Below, piece after piece: positions 49,966 to 61,159 of a stretch of 64,000 nucleotides of DNA. The position numbers were made by a program, and so were the translations under genes. Below the pieces are notes generated by a model. It worked only from the letters and a program-made list of their open reading frames with translations. It ran no database searches and was not told the DNA's origin. The stretch comes from Drosophila pseudoobscura. Its lineage: Eukaryota; Arthropoda; Insecta; Diptera; Drosophilidae. Each line of letters begins with the position of its first letter. Position 1 is the stretch's first letter. The stretch lies in contig NC_046683.1 of NCBI RefSeq assembly GCF_009870125.1, positions 66,665,869 through 66,729,868 on the forward strand. The letters are read 5' to 3'.

Positions 49966-52242
49966 ACACACAGGAAACAACCACAGCAGACATTTGGCGC
50001 GACAAAGAGACGCCTCTCGCTCTCTCTCGCTCTGTGGACGCGGATAGAGTCGGCATGAATAAAGTCATTTCCATTCCATTCCTGGATTCCATATGATGCA
50101 TGCCGCATGCCGCACTATGCCCTCCGTCCCCCCTCTCGTCTGCGCTGCTCCGCTCTCTGCTCTATAATTAGCCTCTAATAACGCAAGGGGCACCCATCGC
50201 CAGGCCTGAACCGAGCAGAACCTGGGGCTTCGTTTTGGCCCGCAGTTGGGTATTTTTCATGTTTTTTTTTTCTTCGTTTTTTTCGGACTGCTTCCACTAC
50301 GACTATAATGACTTCCAATTTGCCCTGAAAAGCGATTCCTGGAAATCAAATACTCGCAAACGGCTAAATGCCATGCCATATTCCATATCCCACATCCCCC
50401 CGTCACCCTCACCCCCTCACCCTCCTATACCATGTGGAGTCCATGTATGCCGCCCGATGCTCATGTGGATGGATGGATGGAGGGATGGATGGAGGGATGG
50501 ATGGTGGCTCCATGCGGTCATTTGGCATTCACTTTGTGTTTTATGATTACTTGATTTTGGATATGGATTAAGGGGCGGGGGCGGGGAGGGGGTTGCCCTA
50601 TGCAGAGACATTCTCGAGGGTGTTTTTGCTTGGGAAAGTTGGGGGGAAATTTGCATTTAAGGAAATTAAATGAAGCAAGTTTTTAATGAGAGACGGTTTT
50701 CCCTTGAATTTGCTTGCGTTTTCCTCGTGATTTCAAGGATCTAATGAAAGGGTTCTATGGAAAGTCCTTCTCTGAATTCCGTTTCCCCTGAGCAGCAATG
50801 GGGAATGGGTTCTGGCTTCATTTTCCTGCGAATCCCCTTCGCTTTTCCGCTATTATTTCTGCTCTTTCTCTGCAATGTCTTGCTATTTTCTTAATTAACA
50901 AATCAAAGTGATCTTTTTTAAAATCTTTCAGGCAATCAGTTTCCAACAAGAGAGGATTTCCCTTTGTTTTTCTCCTTTTTCCTCCCTTAATCCGATCTTC
51001 CTATTATAATAAATTCAATTGAATCGAAGACTTTGGTTTTCTTGGATTTTCTCTGTACATTTCACGAATCAAATGGAAGATTTCTTGGGCAAAAATCAAT
51101 TCCTAATGACAGGGCCTGGCTTTTTAATATACATATTTCCTTCCGTTTTCCTTGCTTCCTTTCCTGCGAGTGGGTACTCCCTGGGTTCTCGGATTAAATT
51201 AAAGAGTTCTCTGATTCTCCGACTCTCTCTCTCTCCCTCTCTTTCTCTCTCTGTGGCAGAGCATCCTCTATCGTATCTGGCATCGCTTCTGCTTGCAGCA
51301 CGCCCACTGCTTTATATTTTCATAAACTTTTCCTCATCTAAGGAGACGCCTCCGCCTCGGCGACTCCTCAGCGACTCCTCAGCGAGTGGGGGACTGGCGG
51401 GGTTTCCTTTTACAAGCGCAGAGACAAATGACTGGCGATGTGGCAGGGCGATAGTGCAGCAGCAGCAGCAGCAGCCGCAGAAGGAGGAGGAGGTTGCATC
51501 TGGAAGGGGAACCAACGCCTAAGAGCTGCCACAAAGAGTTATGTGCAGAAATTAAATTTGCAAATGCTGCAAAGGGAACGGGGGAAACGGGGAATGGGGA
51601 AGGGCGCTCCCTGCTCTGCCGAAAAGCAATCGCGAGGCATGCAACACACGCCCCAAACATCAGTTTGATAAATTGATATCAGCGATCGATGCACACACAC
51701 ACACACAGGGATGGGGACGAGGACGAAGACGAGGCTGTTGTGCGCCCCCAAAGATTATTGTCTTTTTTAATTGAAAAAAACGTTTCAGGGGGTATCTAGA
51801 GAGGGGATCTGTTGCACCCCTCCCCCCCCATCGTCGCTTCCACTTACCGATCGAACCATCCAGTGAGTAGGCATTCCGCTGCCATGCCCACGTGCATAGA
51901 TCACAGGTGGTCAAGCCATCAGCGGCTACGCTTTCATCCAGAAACGGAGGACGCGGCGGTGGCGGCACAAAGTGTCCATTCCACAGGCCATTCTCGCTGG
52001 CATCGAACGCCAGCGGCGAGTCGAAGGTGTCCACCTCGATGGCGTTGGCCCACCAGTCGTCGTCTAAGGGATTGTATCCACCAGCCCCGGCCCCGGCCCC
52101 AGCCCCGGCCCCGCCAGCGAGGGATCCGACTCCATCTGGCTGGGGCGTTGGCGGCATTGGTGGCGGCGCCGGCAGCTGGCTCTCCGCCAGCGAGTCCAAG
52201 CGGGAATTGGGGAACACGGAGCGCATCGTGGTGGTGCCGGCA

Positions 52243-52282
<40 letters not shown>

Positions 52283-52328
52283 CCTGGTAAATGTCCGCGC
52301 CGCCAGCAGCGGGCAGACGTTGAAACAT
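24829..52328 (-). CDS. Single-pass membrane protein with microexon and PDZ-type C terminus (unrecognised)
   Basis: Exons complement(join(24829..25200, 25493..25824, 29738..29760, 34592..34694, 51848..52328)) give 436 residues. Phases agree at all four junctions (1, 2, 1, 0), and all borders are GT-AG. Exon 1 encodes a cysteine-poor region with 14 alanines (residues 17-30), a Pro-rich and a Gly-Ala stretch, and an acidic DDDWWANAIEVD motif. Exon 2 encodes a hydrophobic segment of about 23 residues (FTLIIVSIISALIGAIVM core) with basic RCRR after it, which marks the cytoplasmic side. Exon 3 is a 23-nt microexon. The cytoplasmic part has several Tyr motifs (SYQNTAYS, AYYSDLS) and a Gly-rich stretch, and ends in SDYV, a possible PDZ ligand. 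No signal peptide is visible in this isoform. It resembles a neuronal adhesion-type receptor tail, but I do not recognise the family. Confidence 0.7.
25825..29737 (-). other. Intron of the membrane-protein gene (3.9 kb)
   Basis: No independent gene is supported. It includes CAGTTG units (26153-26172), CAACAG units (26695-26737), GAGTC units (27200-27236), CCGACA units (28074-28106) and GA runs (28830-28862). Confidence 0.6.
28074..28106. repeat. CCGACA hexamer array
   Basis: Five to six perfect CCGACA units in an intron of the membrane-protein gene. Confidence 0.9.
29761..34591 (-). other. Intron of the membrane-protein gene (4.8 kb)
   Basis: Contains TGTC units (30399-30418), a poly-G tract (30661-30680), a long CA run (31845-31899), GATTC units (33280-33302), a CCGCCA run (33564-33594) and a GT run (34049-34071). 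No gene is supported. Confidence 0.6.
31845..31899. repeat. Long CA microsatellite
   Basis: About 25 CA units, interrupted once by GC. Confidence 0.95.
34921..34972. repeat. GT microsatellite
   Basis: About 18 GT units followed by a short second run after one interruption. Confidence 0.95.
37772..37800 (+). repeat. GGGGGAC tandem array (G-quadruplex motif)
   Basis: Four consecutive units of five G's spaced by AC. This meets the canonical G4 pattern on the plus strand. Confidence 0.85.
41317..41354 (+). repeat. GGGGA/GGGGAC G-rich array
   Basis: Five or more runs of three to four G's with spacers of one to three bases, a second canonical G-quadruplex motif in the same intron. Confidence 0.8.
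44830..44844. promoter_or_regulatory. Double DRE in the large intron
   Basis: TATCGATT and TATCGATA overlap by one base (44830-44837 and 44837-44844). The second is a perfect DREF octamer. It may mark an internal promoter of the membrane-protein gene or of an unseen transcript. Confidence 0.3.
45298..45365. repeat. GACGACC/GACGCG array
   Basis: About nine irregular 7-9-base units rich in CpG. No link to a gene is seen. Confidence 0.8.
45957..46016. repeat. CCACCTG heptamer array
   Basis: Four perfect CACCTG E-boxes spaced seven bases apart, a diverged CACCTA/CGCCTG stretch and a fifth CACCTG at the end. Confidence 0.85.
49930..49964. repeat. CA microsatellite
   Basis: About 17 perfect CA units in the large intron. 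Confidence 0.95.
52239..52280 (-). repeat. GCC run encoding 14 alanines
   Basis: Mostly pure GCC codons on the minus strand in exon 1 of the membrane-protein gene, so the tract is likely to vary in length between individuals. Confidence 0.9.
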
Positions 52329-52406
52329 TTTATATGTACGCCTCAGGCGGAGAGAAGACGTGGCCTCAGACGGATCTCCTCATGGAGCGGCTCTCTGCTG
52401 CACAGT
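52329..52406 (-). other. Probable 5' UTR part of exon 1 of the membrane-protein gene
   Basis: An acceptor (CCCTTGCAG on the minus strand) ends at 52407, so the exon begins at 52406. An in-frame TGA (52380-52382) prevents extension of the reading frame upstream, leaving the ATG at 52328 as start. If spliced to the 53615 exon instead, this exon reads 13 residues in another frame and then stops. Confidence 0.45.
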
Positions 52407-53614
52407 CTGCAAGGGAGGGGAGCGGAAAATCAAACCAAAAAATTATTAATAAATATTGGCAAATATTGTCAAATTTGTTGGCCCCAAAAAGTGAAACCTG
52501 CTGCAGTGGCGGGGCTGGTGGGACTGGGGCAACTTTGACTCTTTTTTGAAAGTTGTTTTGCCTGCCACATTGCTGCTGGTGGAATATCCTTATACGTACT
52601 CCATACACCCGACCTCATAAGCCATGGACACCCCCGACCAAAAGACCTACCTATGTATAAATGATACGGGTTCCACCCCAATTAATAATTCCACAATAAA
52701 GACTTTAAATTGCCTCGCGATCAACATTGTTTGGGGCGTGGCAGATGGCTATGGCTGTGGCTGTGGCTGTGGCTGTGGCTGTGACTATGCAAACAGCGTC
52801 GCCTTTGGGTGGAGACAGGTTTTCACCCAAAAATTAGCCTCCCCCTGGCCACGCCCCGCGTCGACACACATTAATCAGCCAAAAAAAGAAAAGCCACAAG
52901 GCGGGTGCACGGCTGACACTAATGAAGTTTCCCAACAAGATTACAGAAATATGATAAACACAAAATGGCAAAAAATAACAAAAAATAACAAAAAATAGCA
53001 TGAAATAAATCAGCATTAAAAGAGCTGCTTCTGGCTTCTGTGCTGGCATTTTTTTGTTTACACTACGCCTCGAATGCGCGATAAGCGGTGCAATGAATGC
53101 ACAGAAAAAGCGACGATATTTCGCACGACAAGTCGCAATTTGCTGTTCTCTTTCGCGCGCTCTCTCTCTCTCTCTCTGTGCATTTCGATCGTGTCACCTA
53201 CGCTCCTCGCACTGCAATCCACACACTCGCAATTCCTTCAGTTCGTTTGCTCCTCTCTCTCTTCAACTTTTCAGTAGCAACAACAACAACAACAAGCCGA
53301 CGACAATCGGCTCTTGCCTACGAACTACGGGAGCTTTATTTGTTATATTTATTGAGATAAGCTTTGTGCTTGTTGTTGTTGTTGTTGTTGCATTGCTTTC
53401 GCGAAATTCATTTTTGAGAAGCTTTTGTTTGCCAGGTGCCGGTGCGACTCCTTATCTGCTATCGTACGAATGAACTAACTAACGGGACTCTGACTTTGCT
53501 GCGTTGATTCTTTGGTTTTATTTTGTTTCATTTACCTCTTGCTCTACCTCTGGCACAGTTCAACTATTACTTAGCAAACTCCCACAAATAAATCAACATT
53601 AAACGAGTACTGAC
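52407..53614 (-). other. Intron or promoter region upstream of exon 1
   Basis: Contains a TGTGGC array (52752-52782), a CpG-rich stretch and a TC (GAGA-type) run at 53158-53178 that might mark a promoter, and AACAAC units. No coding exon was found. Confidence 0.35.
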
Positions 53615-53657
53615 CAGAACACTCGCATTTGTAGTTCAATGGGTCAGCGTTACACCG
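53615..53657 (-). CDS. 43-nt coding exon with EGF-like ending (alternative ectodomain exon)
   Basis: On the minus strand, TTTCCAG precedes and GTCAGT follows. Only phase 0 is open and reads RCNADPLNYKCECS plus one base. The C-x7-C-x-C spacing matches the C3-C4-C5 part of an EGF domain. The phase-1 end joins perfectly to the transmembrane exon at 34694, giving a Cys-rich juxtamembrane stretch in place of the Ala/Gly-rich exon 1. That implies further ectodomain exons to the right, outside the window or not recognised. No direct proof of expression. Confidence 0.5.
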
Positions 53658-55339
53658 CTGGAAACAAAAAAAAACAAAAAAAACCAAAAAAAAAGTGAAA
53701 CTCCAGCGGCAGACAAATGTGCTAATCAAAGTTTCGGCCATCGGCAGCAGACCCACAGATCATCTGAACAGAAATTATATATCTTTTCACTGTGATTTAT
53801 AAGCCGGCAATTACAACCTCTGATCGTCTGATCGCCCATTATGCAAAAAAAAAAAACACACACACAAACACAAAACAGAAAACAGAGAAGAAAAAACCCA
53901 TTCAAACAATGGAAACTTTGAAAGAAAATAGTGAATAAATACGAGAAAAAAAAGAGAAATACCGAAATACTGAAATACCAAAATCATTTATCATAATCAT
54001 TGTGATTGATTCGTTGAGGAAAAAAATCAAAAATATCACAAGTGAATGAAGAACAACAACAACAATTTTTATGATATACGAGTACCAGTACTGAGTACTG
54101 AGTACTGAGTACCGAGTGCCGAGTGCCGAGAGTATCGTTTCAAAAGGCCGACGGGCTGGATTGGACCGCTGCCGCTGCCACAGATTCCGATTCAGATTCA
54201 GATTCGCGCTCATCAGGCGTATAAACGGGGCAACAATTGTTTGGGGGTTTTGTTGTTGTATCACGTCTTTAGCTCACGTTTTGCTCCATTGAATCACTCA
54301 CTCATTCGGCGGCCTTTCGGCCACCAGCATGATCAAGAAATTGTTTTATTCGGCCACTGACCGACGGGAGTAGCAATTGAGCAGCCCACGGACCAGACCC
54401 CACACCGCAGCGAATCGTAGGAGGGGCAAAAGGGTCTCCAGGGGTCGGATATCGCAAATATACATACATATGTACATATACAGTATTCGGACTGTGGGTC
54501 TCTGTTGCGGTCAATGCGTTTGAAACTTTCGAATATTATCAATCATGCAGACATTTTTACGCCCGATTTGTTGTCATGAGACCTTTAAGCAGTTCGCCTT
54601 TTTTTTGTTTTTTTTTTGTTTTACATTTTTATGATTTAATGCACGAATTGTGTTCCAGATGTTGTTGTTCTTTTTTTTATTTTTTAGGCAGCAAAACTCT
54701 AAAATTAGAAACAACATCAAAGCAAATTGTTTTCAAGAACTCCCCAAAGAGACGGAAAGACGGAAAGAGAGAGTGGGTTATGGGAGAGCACTTTCGGGGA
54801 ATACTACTGTTTATTGGGCGAGTCGGAGTCCCTGGAGGAGATGATGAATCTTTATGAAGCACATCTTTACGATAGGTGTAATTTGTGGGGGAGAAGTAAT
54901 TATACGCTTATACGCTTTGTCTTCTATTGAATTTGAAACTACATATATGATTTCTATTTGTTCTAGTATGTTTAGGGAATTTTTCATTGTTTTTCATTGT
55001 ATCCATTATGGATTCTGGTACTTTTCTTAAGTACTTTCCGTGGTATTTATGTACATATGTAGAAATGATTCTTGTTCGTAGTAACTGCGGTATTTGTTCT
55101 GGTATTATTCTGGGATCCGTATTTAGAAATCTCCATAATGAAGTATTCCAAACAATCTTCAAGCGGACTATCTATCATACCTTCTCCGATTCCAATTCCA
55201 TTTCCATTTCCCACTCTCTAAGCCAATAATCTCTGTAACATTTCCTTGATTAAGTTGTTTCCTTTTCGTTTATAAATAACTATTGCTCAAAGCATATTTA
55301 TTTTTATCACATGTGTTTTTTGGCCACCTTCGATATTAA
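53658..55339 (-). other. Non-coding DNA between the alternative exons
   Basis: Carries a GAGTACT array (54085-54129) and a GTATTT-rich segment (54966-55125). No coding exon is supported. Confidence 0.5.
55297..55302 (-). terminator. Poly(A) signal after the 55.4 kb terminal exon
   Basis: AATAAA on the minus strand, 38 bases downstream of the stop codon of the terminal exon. Confidence 0.55.
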
Positions 55340-55431
55340 TCACGCCGCATGAGCCATGCTTTCAGCAGACAATGGAGCCATATGCTGCTGCTGGCCCATC
55401 ATCTTGGGGATCTTGAGGCCATCTCCTCGAC
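55340..55431 (-). CDS. Terminal coding exon of a minus-strand gene (partial)
   Basis: The minus strand shows a polypyrimidine tract and GCCGCAG before GTCGAGG. Read in phase 1, the exon encodes 29 residues (RGDGLKIPKMMGQQQHMAPL and nine more) and stops at 55340-55342. Phase 2 also stays open for 22 codons; phase 0 stops early. With the AATAAA just downstream, this looks like a real 3' end of a transcript that comes from the right. It could be an alternative end of the membrane-protein gene, giving a form without a transmembrane segment, or a separate gene. I do not recognise the sequence. Confidence 0.5.
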
Positions 55432-57055
55432 CTGCGGCAATAAAAAAAGAGATTTTGCTCGTTCTTTTTTGTTCGTGTTGAACGGTTGACCAAGTTTTCA
55501 CTTTTTTTTCGTAACGCGTTGGTTGTGCGTTAGTCAAGTGGCTTAATTTATATTTATACGAGTACGAGGCACACATTCGCACAGAGCCAGCCGCAGAGAC
55601 ACGAACATTAAGCGTACGAAACTGGCGAACTTGTGGAAGAGTTATGACTCTGACCCACAACAGGCCGCAGAAACTGTGCCTCAAGACTGTGCCACAGACA
55701 GTCTGTGGAATGAGACTGCAGACAGCGGACTGGCGGACTGCTGGACTGTCGGAATGGAAACTGGAACTTGGACTCTGGCCATAATAACAATTTAGGCTTG
55801 TTTCCCGTCTCGGGCGGCAATTTTTCACATTAATTACAAATTACAGATTTATTAGGTATGAGACTCGCACAGCCCCTGGGCCACGCCCTCTCTTCTGGGG
55901 TATCTCAGTGTGTTCTGTGGGTCCATGAACAAGTCAACATGTTGCACAGCCTCCCCTGAACCTGTCTGCAAATGAAATTCCAGACAACTCTACGCAACAG
56001 CAGCTCTGGTCTCTGGGCTCTGGGCTCTCAGGTCTCGGTTCTCGGTTCTCGACTGTCGGGACAAAAAGGAACTAAAAACGTTGGCTAAAATATTAATGAG
56101 TGTTGTAATTTGTTGCATTGTAATAAATTAATTTTATGCGCCGCCGCTGCAGTGCCGCTGCAGCACACTCGTGAGAGTGCACCCATTTGCATACACTCGT
56201 ACTCGTACTCGCAGTCGTACTCGTACTCGTACTCGTATGTGAGTGCCACAAAGCACTTGCAACTGTGCCGACGAAGCTGCAGCCAAGCTCTTCTGGCCAC
56301 ACGCTACACACACAGGAGTGTTTGCTGCATGCAGCAGACACTTGAAACGTACTTGCCACTCGGACTGATTATAGTCAATTCGTTGAATTGGACCACCAAG
56401 TGGCTAGTCGTTCGTTGGTTCCTTCCTTCGTTCGGCCTGTCGGTCTGTCGGTCCGTCAGTCGGCCGGTCCGCTGATTCGCTTGAATCCATCGTCCGTCCA
56501 GCTACAACTCGAAGTCATCATCAGCCCGCTCTGAGCCGCTCTGAGCCTCGCCCCTGAGCCCCTGAGCCCATGAGCCGCTCTTAGCCGCCGGAGTCAGTGA
56601 GCTGTTGCGGCAAGCGGCCAGTCATCGTCCAGCGGTGTCTCGGGCCGGCATCAGATGCAACGAGGCACAGTGGTTTAAGCGTGGAATATTTTCCGGCAAG
56701 AGGAGTCGCCGCTTAAAGACTTTCATCAACTATTTCGGCTAATCATCGCCCAAGATGATTGCTTATAATATTCCAGGGATGACATATGGACATTAAAATC
56801 AGCAGATCCTGGATGGAAGCGAAGAGGGGAGAATCTTAGTGGTAGTGCCAGTAAACCTTCTCTTTATAGAGAAGGAAGTCCCTTACAAGAACCATCGTGC
56901 GACGCAAAGAATCGTTGATGATCTACCCTGATCGTCCCTGAGGATCAGCATGCAGCCCATAACTGGGGATCAATTGGGACCTTAGGATTCCAGGCCTACT
57001 GATGAACTCCAGAAGGGATCTATGGCATCGGCACCCCTGACATTTTGGGGTTCAA

Positions 57056-57290
57056 TTTAGTAGTATTTCCTAGTATTTGTCTTGTTTCTTATGGTTTTAT
57101 TCTGAAATTTGTCTAGTATATGTATGGTATTTTTAATTTCTTTCTTTATTATATGTAGTATTTTATGTGGTATTTTATATAGTAATTATCTGGGTTTTTT
57201 ATAATAATTTCTTGTGTATTTATAGTATTTTTTGCGGTATTTTTGTGGTATTTTTGTGGTATTTTTGTGGTATTATTTCTAGTATTTTCT
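57056..57290. repeat. Degenerate GTATTT array
   Basis: About a dozen GTATTT units with irregular 8-20-base spacing, ending in three near-perfect GGTATTTTTGT repeats. Similar arrays occur at 35861-35990 and 54966-55125. Confidence 0.7.
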
Positions 57291-60200
57291 TGATCTCATC
57301 GACACTAACTGCCCCTACAAACGTCACGCAAACATGCGTCTATCCAGCATGCATAATGCAGTATTTTTGTGCTTATACTATCATGACACATGCCCCATAA
57401 CATTCCCTACTAATCCCCGTCTATTATATTGCACGCCCAGTGTCGTATGGAACCACTGTTTCTCTGAGCAATTGAGCGACAATCCAAACTTGAATGGCGC
57501 ATCGCATGATTGTGAGGCGCGTCTGGTGGCTCTAGTGGTGCCACTACCACTACCACTGCCACTACCACTACCACTACCACTCGTAAACCCACCCTATGGA
57601 CTATGACTCTCACCTATAGATGGCCTTACACCCATTACGAGTCCCAACAACAGCAACCACTTCAAAGATGGCCACAAGAGTAGCATCTTACTTATTTTGT
57701 GCTTCGATGGCGGGCCCGTTGCTTGATTTTACCCTACAAGGGGCACCTGGAGGCGGAGGGAGGCGGAGGGAGGAGGGCTGCGGGCTGCGGGCTGCGGGCC
57801 GCGGAGTAGGGGCCACAGCAATGAAGAGCCACATAATGAAAAGAGTGTGTGAAGAATTTTAAATTCAAAATTGCATGAAAAGTCGTGAGTCGCAAATAGC
57901 TTGTTGCTGTTGCTGTTGCTGTTGCCTGTTGCTGTTGCCTGTCGCTGCTGCCTTGGCAGACAGATATCCTACTCATCACTTGAGAAAATGAAAAAACAAT
58001 CATAAACAGCAGGCAGCAACCGAACCGAACCGAGCCGAACCGAACCGCCAACATCTACAGCTCCACAGCTCTACAGCTCTACAACAATGCCTCTTCGAGT
58101 GTGTACAAAGTAAAATCCACTTGAAAACCAACAAAAAAGCCACAGAGAAAAGGCTATTTTTAATGATTGGAGGCTTTGGATACCCTTCAATCGATTGTGG
58201 CTATGGAATATATTAATTTGATTGAAACGGATGATTGGATCGTCTATGGAAATGGGAGTTTCTTAATTGTTATTTCCACGAAAACTATGTGATTTGGGGA
58301 TTCCATTCTCAAGGGCCAAGGCCGTAGATAGATCAGCTGTTTCGATGGCAGATTTCCGATCCGTTCGTTCCATTCGGACCACCTTTTAGGCGACTATCCC
58401 TTCGAATGATTCTCTTTATGGTATTCCATTACCATAATCATTTCGTTCTGCCGGAAGTGCCCTCTTCCTAGTGTCCCCAAGCCGCGTCCATAGCCGTAAA
58501 GCCCCCTCTGGAAAGGGTATCGAAAAGACATGAAATAATAAAAGCAGCGTCCGAACAGCAGACAATCCGCTGGGTTGCCGTTGCCGTTGCCGTTGCCCCT
58601 TTTGTACCTTTCTCTTTCTTTGCTGCCACTACACCTGTTCCCAGATCGCATATTCTAGGGAAAAAGGGTGGCGGCACCCATGGGGAGGAGGGCCCTAGGG
58701 GCGGGGGGATGGGGCCTAGAGGAGGGGGCCTAGGAGGCAGAGACTTAATAAAGTTATTATAATTTAAGCGTTTTGATTATGTGCTTGGGTTTAGTGTTTA
58801 AAATACCAATGCAGAAAGGCGCCTTTGGGGGCATGTTTTGCTGCTCCCCTTCCCTCTCTCCCCTCCCCCCGTGCCGCCCTTCCTCCTCTCCCACTGTGTG
58901 CCACCATTTTGTACCCTTCAGAGTGCGGGGGAGTGTGCTGTGTGTGTGGGGGAGGGGGAGGGTAATCTTTGTGATTGGTTGCGATTTGCCTTTAATTTTG
59001 TTGCTTTGGTAAGTGTTGCATGCACCACGACGATGCTGTGTTGTTGTTGGTGTTGTTGCTGCTGCTGCCGCTCTCATGTTGCATGCATCTCCCGTTGGCA
59101 AAATGTGCAGCCATGTTAACTTGCAACAAGCAAATCCATTTCCCTGCCGCATGCCTCACTGAATCACTCGAGTGAGTGGTGGAGTCGACTCCAAGTGCTA
59201 GAGGAGTCATAGATGCAGCCGTAGATGGAGCACTTCTTTGCGGGGGTGCCTCTGAGGTCTTTATTAGAGAGTGGAGTGGAGCGGAGTGGAGTGGAGCCGA
59301 GTCGAGTAGATTGGTTGCTTGCAACAAACTGGAATTGCAATTTGACTTCGATTTATAAACACACACATGCTGCATGCTGCATGCCACATCATAGCCGTAG
59401 TACGATTGTGGCACACTATGAAGCACTCCACAGATGATGATTTTGGTTTGCATGAGGCATCAGGAAATTAATTGGTTGTGTCATGTACTCGTACGTTGCA
59501 CGTTGCTCGTTGCTCGGAGCTCGGAGCTGGGCGTTGGGAGATTCTAAACAACAATTGCTGATTATTCATGGGAGATGCCATCCCGAGATGCAAGATGGAA
59601 GCCAACTGATTGCAGGGACCCGAAATGAAGTCATTAAAGGCAAGGATTCATCATTAAATGCTCTATGTGCAGTGGCTTTAACTCATTTTGTGGCATTTTC
59701 AGACCCACTCCTTAGGGCTTAGAACTTTGTCTAGCTTTAAATCATTGCAATGATACTTGTCATCATCGTAATGGACTCTTTGTTCATCAGAAACTGGCTT
59801 TTGATACCAAAACCTTACGTTTCTTCGCACTTTTCACTTCCTTCAACCAGAGCACCCTTTTGTATCAACTTTTTCATGTTTTAATCACACGAAACTTTAG
59901 TTTTTTGATCATATTTCATTACTAATCAATGTAACCTCACTTTTGATCATCCAAACTTCACTTTGGATTGAACGAAACGCCATTTATGGTTCTATCTTCG
60001 ACATAGGCCCTTCAAAGGCCTTCTCATTTTGATTTCAATAGCATTTTCCTTCCACAAAACCTTCACTTTCCCTCCACGAACTTCACTTTCAAACGAACAT
60101 CTCTCTGAGCCGAATCGAAGCACATTCTTCCATCCTTCGTCTCTCGAAGATAAAGGCACACTTTCGATGCCACTAGAAACCCACAAAAAGACGGGGAAAA

Positions 60201-61115
60201 GCGAAATGAAAATGTGCACCAAAAGGTGACAATTACTTTCAATTTTCCGCCACGAAAAAAAAGTGAAGAAAATGTTCATCTCGAATCTCGGTTTCGGTTT
60301 CGGTTTCGCTGTCGCTGTCGATGCAAAGCAGCTTCACTGGCGGAGGCATGCCTCCTGCTGCATCTTCTGCTGCCGCTGCTGCTGCCACATCGGCTACAGT
60401 TTCTCCTGTGTGGAGAATAGCGAAAATATTTCTTGCCACAGTCACAATTTTCTGAACTCTTGCCCTTTATGTCGAGCATTTTGCCGTTGTGCCGCAGGCA
60501 GCACACTCCGCCACACTCCAGAGACTCTGCCACACGATTGCACCGTGGAGAGCACCATGCAGCACCATGCAGCAGCCTCGGCAGCCAGAAAGTGCAACTT
60601 GAAACCTGCAACTTGATCGGCGAGCGGTGCGGTGCGGTGCAGTCGTCGTCGATGATCGCCTCGCTTCGATTTGTATCGCTTTTGCATTGCTTTGGCCCCA
60701 AATCTCCCGCTCTCTTGCTGTGCTCCTTTCTTCTCGCTTTCATTGTGGTCCGTGCCGCATTGCCGCATTGTAGCTGCTTTATAGATTTGTTGCAAGTCCA
60801 ATGCTGCACTGGCATCGGCATCGGCATCGGCTTACCCTGGACGCGGTGCCTATCGAATATTTCATAATACGACGGCGAAGACGAAGACGACGACGACCTA
60901 CAGCAGAGCCAGTGCCTCGTAGCCGCCGCTGGCCATTAAAAGCGAGAGTCGTAAAAGCCAGTCAGTGCCACATCCCCATTGCCTCCACCTCCTCCTCCTC
61001 TTCTGCTCCTCTTCTGCTCTTCTCATATGCAAAATCAACAAATTTATCCAACTCTATGCGAATAAGCTGCTCAAATTTACTCACTCTTTGAGGCATTTGA
61101 AACAATGGAGGGGCT

Positions 61116-61117
<2 letters not shown>

Positions 61118-61155
<38 letters not shown>
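61118..61155. repeat. CA microsatellite
   Basis: About 18 perfect CA units. Confidence 0.95.

Positions 61156-61159
<4 letters not shown>

Larger units (their letters stand above)
34695..51847 (-). other. Large intron of the membrane-protein gene (17.2 kb)
   Basis: No open frame with coding character on either strand. It contains microsatellites (GT 34921-34957, GT 38834-38859, GTGGGC 43768-43802, CA 49930-49964), G-rich arrays (37772, 41317, 43167), a CACCTG array (45957), a GACGAC array (45298-45365), two DRE octamers (41391 and 44837) and GTATTT-rich DNA (35861-35990). Alternative promoters or exons could be hidden here. Confidence 0.6.
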
